Below the pieces are notes generated by a model that saw only the letters and a program-made list of their open reading frames with translations, made no database searches and was not told the origin of the DNA. Of a DNA stretch of 64,000 nucleotides, positions 26,051-35,800 are shown piece by piece. Each line of letters opens with the position of its first letter. The stretch's first letter is position 1. This DNA comes from a virus, in the IMG/VR virus record IMGVR_UViG_3300046684_000205, positions 29,479 to 93,478 of that record; one strand, 5' to 3'. Both the position numbers and the translations under genes were made by a program.

Positions 26051-26797
26051 TTTGACCTCGGCGAGCGGGATGAACTGCTCGTCGAAGCACCCATCCTCGA
26101 CGTTCTTCAGATAGACCACACCGTGCCAGTGCTGGTTGCCCTGCGGGCCAAGGTATCCCTCTTCGTGCTCGTAGGCGCTCCCCGCGATGATCGAGGTGAC
26201 ACGCCGGCCGTCAGCGCGGTAGGCGAAAGCGATCTGGCGCCCCTGCTGGTGGCCGGCGACACAGCTTTGATGCTTTTTGTTCAACTGGGCCTGCGCGCTC
26301 GACGCCGGCCGGCCCATCACACCAGTCTGAAAATAGTGGCAGAACGCCACCCCCTCGATGACGACCACCTCGAGAAACTTGTGCACCTCCCAGCCGTACT
26401 TCTCGTAAGCCAGATCCTCCAGCCCGATCGCGCCGGCCAGCATCGGCTCCTCGTTGATCGTGCGTAGGATCCGCTCTTCGTGGTTGCCCGTCGTGAGCAC
26501 CATGCGCGGGCGGTAGATTCCGTGCTTGCTGGCGTGGCGACGTAAGTTGTATTCTCGCAGCGGACCTAGCAGGGCCTCCATGCCGGCGTGCGCGGCCTCG
26601 ATGTCAGCCCGGTACCGGCGCCCTTCGAACGACTTCTTGCCCTTGTCGTACGAGCTTAAACTCGGCATGTCGGCGAAATCCCCGATATGCACAACAACGT
26701 CGGGCTTCTCGGCCACGATCATGCGGCCGATGCAGCGCAGGAATTCAAGGTCATCACCGGGCCGTACCTGGGAATCAGGAATCATCAGTATGTTCAT
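26033..26797 (-). CDS. calcineurin-like metallophosphoesterase
   Basis: The 254-residue protein has the phosphoesterase signature: PDSQ (about 7-10), HIGDFAD (about 37-43), TGNHEER (about 103-109) and GHQQG (about 182-186). These coordinate two metals for phosphodiester or phosphomonoester cleavage. It differs from the SbcD-like gene in this window. Being the last gene of the lysis/late transcript is unusual, and the substrate is unknown; phage enzymes of this kind include nucleases and phosphatases. Confidence 0.82.
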   Translation of the reverse strand: MNILMIPDSQVRPGDDLEFLRCIGRMIVAEKPDVVVHIGDFADMPSLSSYDKGKKSFEGRRYRADIEAAHAGMEALLGPLREYNLRRHASKHGIYRPRMVLTTGNHEERILRTINEEPMLAGAIGLEDLAYEKYGWEVHKFLEVVVIEGVAFCHYFQTGVMGRPASSAQAQLNKKHQSCVAGHQQGRQIAFAYRADGRRVTSIIAGSAYEHEEGYLGPQGNQHWHGVVYLKNVEDGCFDEQFIPLAEVKEKYAG

Positions 26798-26853
26798 CGG
26801 GTTCCTGCGAATCAGGGATGATGGCGCGTCCGTCGATCACGGAGCAGATGGGA

Positions 26854-26884
26854 ATGCTGACGGGGCGTAGCGCCCCGTCAGCAT
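26854..26884. repeat. perfect 14-base hairpin before the phosphoesterase gene
   Basis: ATGCTGACGGGGCG (26854-26867) and its complement (26871-26884) flank the loop TAG. No T-run follows on either strand. It may terminate weakly or stabilise the spanin mRNA's 3' end. Confidence 0.6.
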
Positions 26885-26895
26885 CAGGACGCAGC

Positions 26896-27435
26896 TTAAT
26901 GACGTTCAGCTCCGTCATCGGGGTGGTACCAGTCGCCGGCACGGCCGTTGAAGGTCACTTGCTGGCGGGCGTAGAAGTCACGCCAGCCGAGGGCCTGCTC
27001 GCGCCAGACACGGCAGCTGGCGGCATTGCTGAGCTCGATGGCTGCGAGCTCGGAAAAGCGTACGGCGCTGGGTCCTGCGTCAGCGTCGCTGGCGGGTCCA
27101 GCAGCGGCACCTGACCAGCCGGCACTGGCGAGGCGCAGGAAGCCAGCAGGAATAGCAAAGTGCTCATCCACAGAAGGTGGCACGACACTTGGGACGAGGG
27201 ACTCAAGGTTCTTCTCCTGGACGTAGATTTTCTGGATGCGGTCCTTGTAGACGGTCTCGACTTTCGTGACCGTCTTGACCTGGGTCTTGACCAGCGTGAT
27301 GACCTTCTCGACCGCCTGGTCCTGCGCATGGTGCGCTTCCTGCAGGCGGCCGGTGCCGTAGCTGGCGACTGCCAGCGCGATGATCGCGGCCCAGCGGGCC
27401 CAGGGCGGCACGATGACATCGGTCAGGATGCTCAC
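26896..27435 (-). CDS. Rz-like inner-membrane spanin (i-spanin)
   Basis: The 179-residue protein has one N-terminal membrane segment (WAAIIALAVASYGTG, about 13-28) followed by a periplasmic helical, coiled-coil part and an end (CRVWREQALGWRDFYARQQ) like other Rz-type spanins. With the outer-membrane lipoprotein encoded inside it, it should fuse the two membranes in the last step of lysis. The GTG at 27435 follows GGAGG and overlaps the endolysin stop. Its linker is longer than usual. Confidence 0.8.
   Translation of the reverse strand: MSILTDVIVPPWARWAAIIALAVASYGTGRLQEAHHAQDQAVEKVITLVKTQVKTVTKVETVYKDRIQKIYVQEKNLESLVPSVVPPSVDEHFAIPAGFLRLASAGWSGAAAGPASDADAGPSAVRFSELAAIELSNAASCRVWREQALGWRDFYARQQVTFNGRAGDWYHPDDGAERH
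26955..27167 (-). CDS. Rz1-like outer-membrane lipoprotein spanin, embedded gene
   Basis: A 70-residue frame nested inside the i-spanin gene in another frame. It begins MSTLLFLLASC, giving a signal peptide with lipobox L-A-S-C, and continues with a proline-rich short chain. This embedded arrangement is the lambda Rz/Rz1 style. The longer upstream reading in this frame is non-coding. Confidence 0.82.
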   Translation of the reverse strand: MSTLLFLLASCASPVPAGQVPLLDPPATLTQDPAPYAFPSSQPSSSAMPPAAVSGASRPSAGVTSTPASK

Positions 27436-28055
27436 AGGACCTCCATCAACAGGTCGAACAGGTCTTTGCAATCGTCAAGACCGATGCTGCCGCCGTTGAC
27501 TGCGCAGCGCACGCCCGCAAGGTTGTTGCAGGCCGCGAACTTCTTGCAGCCGTGCGTGATCCAGAACCAGCCGAAGGCAGCGGTGCCGATCTGAATCGTT
27601 GCGACCTGATCAGGCGAGGCGAGCAAGTTCAGGCCCAGTGCGGCGCCGCACTTCTGATAATTTTCCCTGCCGGTCAGCTGGCCCGGGCCGCGGCCGCGAT
27701 GGCGCCAGCCGTCGCCGCTCTCGACCGAGCCATTGCCCATCCGATTGGCATAGGCGACGTTGGCGATCATCTGCTGGTTCGCCGGGCGTGTGGGCGTGCG
27801 GCCGTACATCTCCGCAAGCTCCCGCGTGAAGCGCTTCGGCCAGATCAGCTGCAGGGCTTCGACCGAGTAGTTCAGGTTCTCGGTCATCTTCATGAAGCCC
27901 TGCGACTCGTGCAGGCACTGCACAGCAAAGTGCGCCTGCTCGATGGTGGTGCTGATGTCGAAGCGGGCGCAGGTGGCGTTGATGGCAACGGCCGCGTCAT
28001 GCGCGATCGCGATCGGCATGCGGGGCACCGCGTGGCGCAGTTGGTCAGGTGTCAT
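27432..28055 (-). CDS. GH19-type endolysin
   Basis: The 207-residue enzyme resembles glycoside hydrolase family 19 (chitinase-like) endolysins, which cleave peptidoglycan glycan strands. Features are HFAVQCLHES with the catalytic Glu near 50, ENLNYSVEAL, YGRTP, YANRMGNG, and GWRHRGRGPGQLTGRENY. No signal peptide is seen, so a holin must release it. It stands between the holin and spanin genes, as expected in a lysis cassette. Confidence 0.9.
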   Translation of the reverse strand: MTPDQLRHAVPRMPIAIAHDAAVAINATCARFDISTTIEQAHFAVQCLHESQGFMKMTENLNYSVEALQLIWPKRFTRELAEMYGRTPTRPANQQMIANVAYANRMGNGSVESGDGWRHRGRGPGQLTGRENYQKCGAALGLNLLASPDQVATIQIGTAAFGWFWITHGCKKFAACNNLAGVRCAVNGGSIGLDDCKDLFDLLMEVL

Positions 28056-28299
28056 TTGCAGCTTTCACTGCCCGGAAGGAAATCGCCAGGCGCAGGACCA
28101 TGCCGGCGACGACGACGGCGCCGCCCATGAATTTGTAGACGTTGTCAGGGAGGTAAGGCTGCAGGGCCGGCAGGCTGTTGGTCAGCTCGGACTGGATCTC
28201 CCTGGCCCAGGGCAGCGCCGCGAGCAGCGCGAAGCTGACGTAGGTGCGCCACCTCTTCAGCTCGACGCAGACAGCTGCTTTCAGGTGCTGGAGTGTCAT
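28045..28299 (-). CDS. putative holin, 84 aa
   Basis: ATG 28299 overlaps the previous stop. Two hydrophobic stretches (YVSFALLAALPWA and FMGGAVVVAGMVLRLAI) with the sequence YLPDNVYKF between, as in small holin-like proteins I know from other phages, and a charged C-terminus. Placed directly before the endolysin gene. It would form the inner-membrane lesion that lets the endolysin out. Confidence 0.7.
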   Translation of the reverse strand: MTLQHLKAAVCVELKRWRTYVSFALLAALPWAREIQSELTNSLPALQPYLPDNVYKFMGGAVVVAGMVLRLAISFRAVKAANDT

Positions 28300-28526
28300 T
28301 TCGGGTCCTTCCGTACACGCCAGCGCGCCAGCAGTTTCTGGACGGTCTGCGTCTCGTACAGCCGGATGCAGGACCAGATGAAGGTGACCAGCATCGTCAT
28401 CTGCGGCAGCCAGCCGAAGAATGCCGCCACGGACATGACGAATACGGAATTGTCGATTTCGCGGTTGTGCGGTTCGAGTACAGCGCGCAGATGGGTCCAG
28501 TGGAGCTTGGCTTCGGCCAGGGTCAT
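28296..28526 (-). CDS. small membrane protein, possible second holin or antiholin, 76 aa
   Basis: ATG at 28526 has GAGG 7 bases upstream and is preferred over the ATG six bases earlier. One long hydrophobic stretch (about 28-54) is followed by a basic tail. Its place ahead of the holin suggests a timing partner, but this is inference. Confidence 0.6.
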   Translation of the reverse strand: MTLAEAKLHWTHLRAVLEPHNREIDNSVFVMSVAAFFGWLPQMTMLVTFIWSCIRLYETQTVQKLLARWRVRKDPK

Positions 28527-28618
28527 TCGCATGCCTCGTATTCGTTGTCAGATAGCTCAGAAACGAGGTCTCCGAGGAAAACCAGGAGGCTGCAGGCAAT
28601 CGCCAGAATTCGGTACAT
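28523..28618 (-). CDS. 31-residue membrane peptide at the head of the lysis operon
   Basis: ATG at 28618 follows GGAGG at 7 bases. The chain has a hydrophobic core (ILAIACSLLVFLG) and an acidic tail, and its stop overlaps the next ATG (ATGA). It is the first frame behind the promoter at 28,670-28,698. It may tune lysis or act as a leader. Confidence 0.5.
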   Translation of the reverse strand: MYRILAIACSLLVFLGDLVSELSDNEYEACE

Positions 28619-28669
28619 TGACGCACCTCCATAGTTGATCACAGGAATTTTAGAGCTTGCTGTTCCGCT

Positions 28670-28698
28670 AGTCCAGCAATAATTGTGCCAGTGGTCAA
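28670..28698 (-). promoter_or_regulatory. promoter of the lysis operon
   Basis: Read on the minus strand, TTGACC (28693-28698) is 17 bases from TGGACT (28670-28675), with TTGC just before the -10. The stop of the upstream gene is within the -35. It resembles the other promoters of this phage (TTGACA...TGC). Confidence 0.6.
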
Positions 28699-29288
28699 TA
28701 TCCTACACGCAACTTTGGAGGGCCGAGCTCCTCTACCAGCTCGCCTGGCGACAGCATGCGGTTGTGATCCTCCCACGCTGCCGGCACGTTCAAGCCGGCA
28801 GCCTGCATCAGGTCGACCGCCATCTCAAAAATCGTCACCGATCCGCCGGAACAAACGACGACCTGGCGCCAGTGGATGAAAGTCCTCAGGCCTAGCCAGC
28901 AGCGCAGGCCGATTACGAGGAAAGCGATGGCGCCGTAGCTGATTGGCGTGGCCAACCAGTCGAAGAGGGCGCGCCGGATGAAGCTGCGTTCGACGCCTGG
29001 CGGCGGGTCGCACACATCAAACTGCCCGATGCAGGACAGGGCCGTCAGATGATTGCGCCCGGAGTTGAGATCACCCATGAATAGGCGGCCGTCAAGCCAC
29101 ACGGCTACCCCGGTGTGCGTATAAGGCTTTCGCGTAAAAAACGTCGTGGCCCTGCCCAGTAGGCCGTGGACATCGCGGACCCCGATAAGGTCTCCGTCCT
29201 GAATCGATTCGCGGGCAAGTGCGTAGTCCATAGGGTCCCTGTACTGCAGCAGTTCTTGGCGGAAAGTTTCCACCAGAAAATACCACAT
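28695..29288 (-). CDS. NlpC/P60 (papain-like, YiiX type) peptidase or amidase
   Basis: The 197-residue protein has a circularly permuted papain-like layout: IQDGDLIGVR, then THTGVAVWLDG with His near 58, and VVCSGG with Cys near 143. Such enzymes cleave peptide or amide bonds in the cell wall or lipid-linked substrates. Its place between tail genes and the lysis cassette suits a cell-wall peptidase of the tail tip, though free function is possible. An internal ATG at residue 20, behind AGGGA, is an alternative start. Confidence 0.65.
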   Translation of the reverse strand: MWYFLVETFRQELLQYRDPMDYALARESIQDGDLIGVRDVHGLLGRATTFFTRKPYTHTGVAVWLDGRLFMGDLNSGRNHLTALSCIGQFDVCDPPPGVERSFIRRALFDWLATPISYGAIAFLVIGLRCWLGLRTFIHWRQVVVCSGGSVTIFEMAVDLMQAAGLNVPAAWEDHNRMLSPGELVEELGPPKLRVGY

Positions 29289-29331
29289 GCGTCAAGGATT
29301 TCCTATGGCACTTCTGCTAGGTTGCGAAACG

Positions 29332-29985
29332 CTACAATCCCAGGGTTGCGCGCGTGTCTGCGATGAATGCATCCCAATTGGCGATGGCGCTGGCAAGTTG
29401 CGCGGGTGTCGCCGCCGCGCGCATCGCTGCTTGGCTGGCGAAGCGTTGACTACGCATCGTCTTCTTTGCGACCTTGAAAGCATCGGCGCGCGCGATGATC
29501 CCATCTGCCGCCCAGGCATTGGTTTGCGCCGCGCCAGTCGGGTTGTGCTGCGCGTACGATGACACATCGCCGTCTACCTCGCCTTCGTAGCCAGCGGCGA
29601 CGAAGGCGCGCGCCGCGGCCTCGGCGTCACGGTACTCCTCGGTGCGCTCGCCGACGGCGTCGCGGGTGACGGCGTCGACATCCGGGTAGCACCTGCGCAC
29701 GGCCGCCTCGATGTCGGCCTGGAGCGATGCCGCCTCGGCCGCAAGTTGTTCGGCCGTCTTCTCGGAGATCCTCCAGTACGGCCGCCAGGTGCCGCTCGTC
29801 AGCTGGAACTCGACCAGGGTCGCAGTCTGCGTGCTGGTGATCGCTGGCGCCACCGGATCAGCGACCTCGATAATGTCGCAGGCGGTGCGCTGTTCGGCGT
29901 CGAAGAACCAGCCGGGCGGATACTGCACGTCGCCCACCAGCTGCGGCAGAGTAATGTCGAAGGGCTGTCCGTTATGGATATACAT
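29332..29985 (-). CDS. tail fibre-associated or fibre assembly protein
   Basis: ATG at 29985 follows GAGG. The 217-residue protein has a compact start (MYIHNGQPFDITLPQL), an acidic helical middle and an Ala-rich helical end. Proteins like this follow tail fibre genes in many phages. Function is by context only. Confidence 0.5.
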   Translation of the reverse strand: MYIHNGQPFDITLPQLVGDVQYPPGWFFDAEQRTACDIIEVADPVAPAITSTQTATLVEFQLTSGTWRPYWRISEKTAEQLAAEAASLQADIEAAVRRCYPDVDAVTRDAVGERTEEYRDAEAAARAFVAAGYEGEVDGDVSSYAQHNPTGAAQTNAWAADGIIARADAFKVAKKTMRSQRFASQAAMRAAATPAQLASAIANWDAFIADTRATLGL

Positions 29986-29993
29986 GCTGGTCC

Positions 29994-31052
29994 TCAGAAA
30001 AATGGCATGAAGCGGGAGGTCTGGGCGACTAGGGTGATGCCGGTGCCGCCGCCGGTGAGCTTGGAGTTGGTGGCCCGGATTGCCGTCGCCGGACTGGTGG
30101 CGGCGTTGATGTAGTTGAAGTTGCAGAAGTTGGCGGCAATCGTGCCACCACCAGTCTTGGCCAGCGTTGCCGGTGTCGTGGTGATCGACTTGATGAGGTT
30201 GTGCTGCCCACTGCCGTCCATGATCCAGCTCGTCGCCGCGTAGGTGACGCCAGTCGGGAAGATGGTCACTGCGGCGTTCTTGCCGCAATCGAAGGTGCCG
30301 AAGCTGGTTGCACCGCCGCCGAGCTGCAGCCCACCTGTCCCCTGCCCGTTACCGGTGTTGTTAATGATGCTCCACGAGGTGCCGGCAGCCAGACTCAGGG
30401 TCTTCACCGTAGCGCTCTGATCGGTAACGGTGACGGTGATCGTGCCCGGGGAATTGACGTTCGGAAGGTTGCTGTTGGCCGCTCCAGTGAGGACCAGGTT
30501 GAGGCTGCCACCTGTGAACAGGACAACCATGGGCACGCCTGAGCCGTCGGTCCCGCTCAAGATGATGTAGCTGCAGGTGATAGTGGATCCAGGGGTGCTA
30601 TACAGGTAGTGCTTGTCAGTCGTATCTATTATAGATATCTGCCCTGTAGTCGTGAGGTTACCCACGAGCTTCCAGTAGCACTCTATGCTCCACATATCCA
30701 GCCCCGAGCTGCCGATCACGCACTGCGAGGCGTCGAGAGTGTATATGTTGCTGTTGTTGTCGTTGCCGCCATAGCCGGTGAGCTGGACACCTTTTGCTGT
30801 TCCCTTCAGGATGCAATCTCCCATCAGCTTGAGCGTGGCGGCAAAGTCCATAGGGACGCTCATGATCACCTGGGCGGCGTAGCCAAATCCTCCGGTGATC
30901 GTACGCCTTGGCCCGGAGTTGCTATCGAAGATAGCCGTGCCTAGACTGATGTCACCGGGTTTCGCATTCGCGCTCGGCCCGCCCGACGTGAGCGACCACC
31001 CGGTGACGTCACCGAGATCCATCAGATTGGGACGGGCGTAGTAGGTAGCCAT
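29994..31052 (-). CDS. tail fibre or spike protein, beta-rich
   Basis: The 352-residue protein is rich in Gly, Thr, Asn and Ser and looks like a parallel beta-helix or a repeated beta structure (for example TGYGGNDNNSNIYTLDASQC). Its position after the tape measure suggests a host-binding tail part. No receptor motif can be named. Confidence 0.55.
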   Translation of the reverse strand: MATYYARPNLMDLGDVTGWSLTSGGPSANAKPGDISLGTAIFDSNSGPRRTITGGFGYAAQVIMSVPMDFAATLKLMGDCILKGTAKGVQLTGYGGNDNNSNIYTLDASQCVIGSSGLDMWSIECYWKLVGNLTTTGQISIIDTTDKHYLYSTPGSTITCSYIILSGTDGSGVPMVVLFTGGSLNLVLTGAANSNLPNVNSPGTITVTVTDQSATVKTLSLAAGTSWSIINNTGNGQGTGGLQLGGGATSFGTFDCGKNAAVTIFPTGVTYAATSWIMDGSGQHNLIKSITTTPATLAKTGGGTIAANFCNFNYINAATSPATAIRATNSKLTGGGTGITLVAQTSRFMPFF

Positions 31053-31930
31053 CAGATGTTACCCAAGGTCGAGACGAGGTCCCATTTGGCAGCGGCCGCA
31101 TTGTAAATGAAGCCTACGTACAGGACCTTGCCGAGCACGGTCGTCGTCGGCAGGATCACGTCCGAGCCGGCGCGGTAGGCGGCGTTCCAGCTGAGCGCGC
31201 GAGCAGCGACACCGTCGTCCTTGATGCGGAACATCAGGCCCTGCCCGTCGGCGGCTGCAGCGCCGGAATTGGTCGGCGCGCCGACCACCGCGGCGCCGGC
31301 CAGTGCCGTGATTGCGTACAGATCGGTCGTGCTGATGTCCGGCGCCGGGGCGGTATTCGACGCCACGGAGGTCGTGCGGCGCACGATCGTACCGGCCGGG
31401 CCGATCGAGCCGCGGTCACCGGTCCGGAAGAAGCGGAACAGCACGATGTCGTTATCCAGGAACGGCATGGCGTCGCTGTAGGCAGTCGGGATCACCGTCA
31501 GCTGCCGGTAGCCGGTCTGCGCGGTCAGCAGCGTCAGATTAAAGTTCATGAACTTTGTCGGGTCGTTCAGCTTAACCAGCCTGACCTGACCAAGGACGGC
31601 GCTGGATGACGCACTCATGGTGTCCAGCAGCGCGGTATAGTCCTTGGTGTCACTGCCCAGGACGTCAGTGTAGATCGTGGTCACCGTGCCGGCGGCGCCC
31701 GAGTTCAGGCGCAGGAAGCCCGGGCCCGGATCGCCAGCCGCGGTCGTGGTCGAGAACTTGAACGGGATGTCCATTGCGCCGCCGGACGCGATGGTCGACA
31801 GCGCCGACAGAAATGCCGTCAGCTCCACCGTCAGGTTGGGGAAGTAGGTAGCGAACATCGCCTCCAGATCAGCCTTGAACGTCGGGGCGAGCCGATCGAG
31901 GGGAGGGATAGGGGTAATAGCGGTGGTCAT
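31052..31930 (-). CDS. tail fibre-region protein, 292 aa
   Basis: The start overlaps the upstream stop. A helical N-terminus (about 1-50), which could attach to the tail tip, is followed by a beta-rich, Ser/Thr/Ala/Gly-rich chain typical of phage fibres. No enzyme motif seen. Confidence 0.55.
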   Translation of the reverse strand: MTTAITPIPPLDRLAPTFKADLEAMFATYFPNLTVELTAFLSALSTIASGGAMDIPFKFSTTTAAGDPGPGFLRLNSGAAGTVTTIYTDVLGSDTKDYTALLDTMSASSSAVLGQVRLVKLNDPTKFMNFNLTLLTAQTGYRQLTVIPTAYSDAMPFLDNDIVLFRFFRTGDRGSIGPAGTIVRRTTSVASNTAPAPDISTTDLYAITALAGAAVVGAPTNSGAAAADGQGLMFRIKDDGVAARALSWNAAYRAGSDVILPTTTVLGKVLYVGFIYNAAAAKWDLVSTLGNI

Positions 31931-32841
31931 GTGTTCAACCCTTCAATTTCAAGTGCGCAGAGGTAGCCGTCGTAGTAAGGTATTGTAATAGAGAAAGACT
32001 TGTAGTAGCCATAAACAAGCATCGGCTCGAAGCCTTCTGCGTCCACCCCGATGTAGACGCAGGGGGTTGCCCGGATACTGGCGAACAGCCGGTAGATCTT
32101 GTTGAAGTCAGCCTTCTTGATCCGGATCGACAAGGTATTCTGCTTGTTGTAGGTACGTTCCTCCACGTCGAGGTACCCGAACTCATCGGGGACCTTCGGG
32201 GAGAAGTCGTCAATTCCGATGGTGGGGTCGTACTGGGTATCTCCCACCTCAAACACTTTCCCCACCTGCAGCACGCCGATGGCGGCCGTGGTGGTCGACG
32301 AGATCGTGATCGTCAGCTCGCAGGCCATAAACATCGACGGCAGATCGGTCAGCACGAAATCCGTCTTCTGTTCCGGCTCGCCGAACAGGAAATCGTAGAC
32401 GCTGTCAACCGTGCTGATATCGAGGTCGATATCCCTGCTGTAGACGACGGTGCCGCCGGGCCGGTCCTTCATGACGACGCTGGCCGAGCGACCCTCTGCC
32501 TCGAGAATAGCCAGGCTGTCGATCGGGCCCGGCGTCAGCACGATGACGAGGTCACCCTGCGTCGATGTCTTGCTGCCGATCTTGCGGTCGAACATCGCCC
32601 ACTGCTTGGTTGAGCCGTAAGTTTTCCAGTTGGCGGTGTCCTGGTCGGGCGACGTCGCGGTCGTCCCGGCCACCAGCCGCTTGTACACGGTATGGGTCTG
32701 GGTCAGGATGCAGGTGTCGCCAACCGCATACGCTTGCAGCGGATCCCAGAGTGTCTCCCCCGGCGCCGGCTGCGTCACGGTGCAGTAAGTGAACATCTCG
32801 GTCGTGATCGGCACCGGCTTGATCACCTTCATATTGCTCAT
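31927..32841 (-). CDS. tail-tip/baseplate protein, 304 aa
   Basis: First gene after the tape measure. It contains AYAVGDTCILTQTHTVYKRL, a motif like small carbohydrate-binding modules with YxxGD and a VYKR close. The rest is beta-rich. It probably links tail tip and fibres. This is inferred from order and the motif. Confidence 0.55.
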   Translation of the reverse strand: MSNMKVIKPVPITTEMFTYCTVTQPAPGETLWDPLQAYAVGDTCILTQTHTVYKRLVAGTTATSPDQDTANWKTYGSTKQWAMFDRKIGSKTSTQGDLVIVLTPGPIDSLAILEAEGRSASVVMKDRPGGTVVYSRDIDLDISTVDSVYDFLFGEPEQKTDFVLTDLPSMFMACELTITISSTTTAAIGVLQVGKVFEVGDTQYDPTIGIDDFSPKVPDEFGYLDVEERTYNKQNTLSIRIKKADFNKIYRLFASIRATPCVYIGVDAEGFEPMLVYGYYKSFSITIPYYDGYLCALEIEGLNT

Positions 32842-32853
32842 CGTGGTCCTTTA

Positions 32854-35800
32854 TCAGGCAGGGACAGGGGCAGGGAGAGGATCGGCCTGGCGGAATACGA
32901 TCGCGTCGCCGTTGGGCGTCACGCGCTTGAGGATCCGCACCAGCATGGCGGAGTGCGTGGCCACCGCACGCATTTCGAGGCGCATCAGGTCGAGCGTCTG
33001 GTTCATCGTGTTAAACGTGGAGATGAACAGCGCGGTGTCGGACCTCGTCTGGGCGTCCGGCGTGCGCAGAGCGTTCAGCAGCGACTGCGTGCTGTGGATG
33101 CGCGCGGCGCCGGTGGCCTCGATCTCCGGGCCAATCTCGCCGACCAGGCGCACGCCGCCACCAAAATCGCCGCCGCCGGCGAAGCCCGGGATGCCGAGTG
33201 CCTTCTGGTGCGACTTGTACTCGTTCGACGATTTGATGCCGGCTTCGATCTGGGAGATGGAAGCGCCACCGCTAAGCCAGAAACGCATGCCGGCAGCGTC
33301 TGCGGACCGGCCCAGCAGGCTCTGATACAGCTTCTGCACCTGCGCTTCGGGCGAGTTGCTGATCGCCTTGACCACTTCGTCCACCGAAGTGCCATTCGCC
33401 GCCTGCTTCTGCCAGAAGGACAGTCCATCCGCATCGGCTGCCCGGCCGAGGGAGTTCTGGTACGCCTGCGTGATTGCCGAAGTAGCGCCGACGGCAGGGT
33501 TCGCCTTGGCGGCGCCCATCGCCAGCTCGAAGTTCTGCATCGCCTGCGCCATCGTCAGGGTCGAGGTGTTGATGCCCTTAAGCAGATCCACCTGCTGCTT
33601 TATCGAGGTCAGCTGATCGTCCAGCGATTTCGACTGGGCCTTCATCTCGTCCAGCTGCTTCTGGGCGTCGGTCTTCTGCTTGGCGCTGACGGTATCGAGC
33701 TGCTGAACCTGGCGCAGCGTCTTGAGCCGGTCGAACGAGTAATCCTCGTAGGAGCTGAACTGAGACTTCGAATCCTTGGTGACCGTGTTCAGGGCATCCT
33801 GCAGTGCCGTCACCTGGGCGTCCGACAGCGGCGCGCCCGACTGCATCAGCGACAGCGACCGACCCAAGGTGTCCTGCGCAGCCTTGCGGTTGGCGATCGC
33901 CTCACTGGGCTCGTCAAGGCTCGACAGGGCGCTCTTGACCGAGCTGCTGATGCTGCTGAGTTTGCCCACCACCTCCGACTCGGTGTCGATGCGCTTTTGC
34001 AGCGCGGTCTTCTCGCGCTGGATCACCGCTTCCAGCGTCGAGTATGCCGTGTCGACGGTCGACAGCAGGGCGCTCGGGCTGACGGCCTTCAGCGCCTGAA
34101 TCTGGTCGAACAGCGCGCGGTTGGATTCGTCCAGCGCGTCACGCTGCTTGGCCAGCAGCTGGGTCGACGTCATCGTCAGCTCGTCCAGCTGGTCTTGCAG
34201 ACCCTTGCGCTCGTCCAGCACGGCCTTCTGCACGTCGACGATCTGCTTGACCGCCGGCGCGATGTTCATCAAGGACGTGTAGGCTTCGGCGCCGGACTGG
34301 GTCGTGGTGTCGAATCCGGTGACAAGATTGCGGAACAGCTTGCCAAGGTTCTCGCTGGACGCCGAGATGCCATACTGCGCGAGCGTCGGATTGATGCGGG
34401 CCGCCAGCGATGCCGCCTGCTCCTTGTCGCTGTAGAAGTTCTGCATCAGGTACTCACCCTGGCTCAGGAACTTGTCCAGCCCGCCGGACAGATCGATCAG
34501 GCGCTCGCGCGCGGCGAGCGAAGCCACGCCAACCTGGCTGAACGTCATGCCGAACGAGGACAGTACAGCGTCGACCGCCTGGTAGTCGGTTGCGACACGC
34601 ATCAGCGTCTGCAGTGCGCCTTCCCCGGCTTTCGAGAACTGCGAGATGGTCGAGATGGCTGACTGCGCCATCTGATCACCAAGTTTGGAGAAGGCGGCCT
34701 GGATGGCGGCCTGCTGTTCGGAGCTGTTCAGGTCCTTCAGGCTGATCTTGCCCAGGTCAACGGTAAAGCTGTTCAGGTCGGCTTCGAACTTGGCGCCCGA
34801 CAGACCCAACACACCGCCGGCCGCTTTGACAGCATCGCCCATGCCGACGATGACTTGCGTGATCGCGCGGTTGGCTTCAGCTGACAGTGCAGTCGTTTTC
34901 GTATCGTGGCTGTCCGAACGGAGCCAGCCGCCGTCGGTCGTGACGTCGGCGTAGGTCTGCGCCTGCGCGCCGCCGGCTGCGATCGCGCCCAGCGTGGACT
35001 TCGAGAGCATAAAGCCCGAGTCGTCCAGCGTCTGCTTGCCACCGAAGATCGCGGTGCCAAGTTTGCCGACCGCCGGGATCTTCGACATCAGGCCGCCCAA
35101 CAGGCCTCCACCCATGAGGCCGCCACCGGCGGCCAGCGTCGTGGCCAAGCCGTTGTTCTTGTTCAGCTGGACTTCCGGGTTGGTGATGTTGGTGTTCTGC
35201 ACCAGCAAGCCGGCGAAGTTCGAGAGGTTGGCCTCGATCGCCTGCAGCGATGCCAGCATGCCCAGCGACACGTTCAGGTTGTTGTAGGTGTTCTTGCTGA
35301 CCAGCTCCAGCGATTTCGCGATCGATTCGCTCTTCGCTTTCGGATCGCCGGCGACGGTGCCGGTGCCGTTCTCGGCTTGGCGGTCGGCAGCCGACGCACC
35401 ACCCCCGCCGATGCCGCCCATGACGGCAAAGCCCAGCGAAGCCATCGCGGCCGCCATCGCGGCCATGCGGATCCAGGCCGAGTAGGGGTCGCCCTGCGCC
35501 TGGTTGGCGATACCCACGGCAGCAGCGCTCTGTCCCTTGACCTGGTCGGCAGCCACCTGCACCTCGGTGCCGGCCAACACAGCACTGGCGCGCGCCTCTT
35601 CGCCGCCCATCAGGGCAGCGGTGACGCCACCCTCGAGTGCGATCTTCTTGGCAGCGTTGCCGATCGCCGTCGTGAGTTCGTAGACGCGAAATGCCTGCTC
35701 GGTGGCGTGCAGGATCTTGTAGCCGTGCGAATTCTGGTCGAAGAAACCCTTGGCGGCCGACGCCATCGTTCCGTAGGCCTTGACCTGGGCCGCAGCCATG

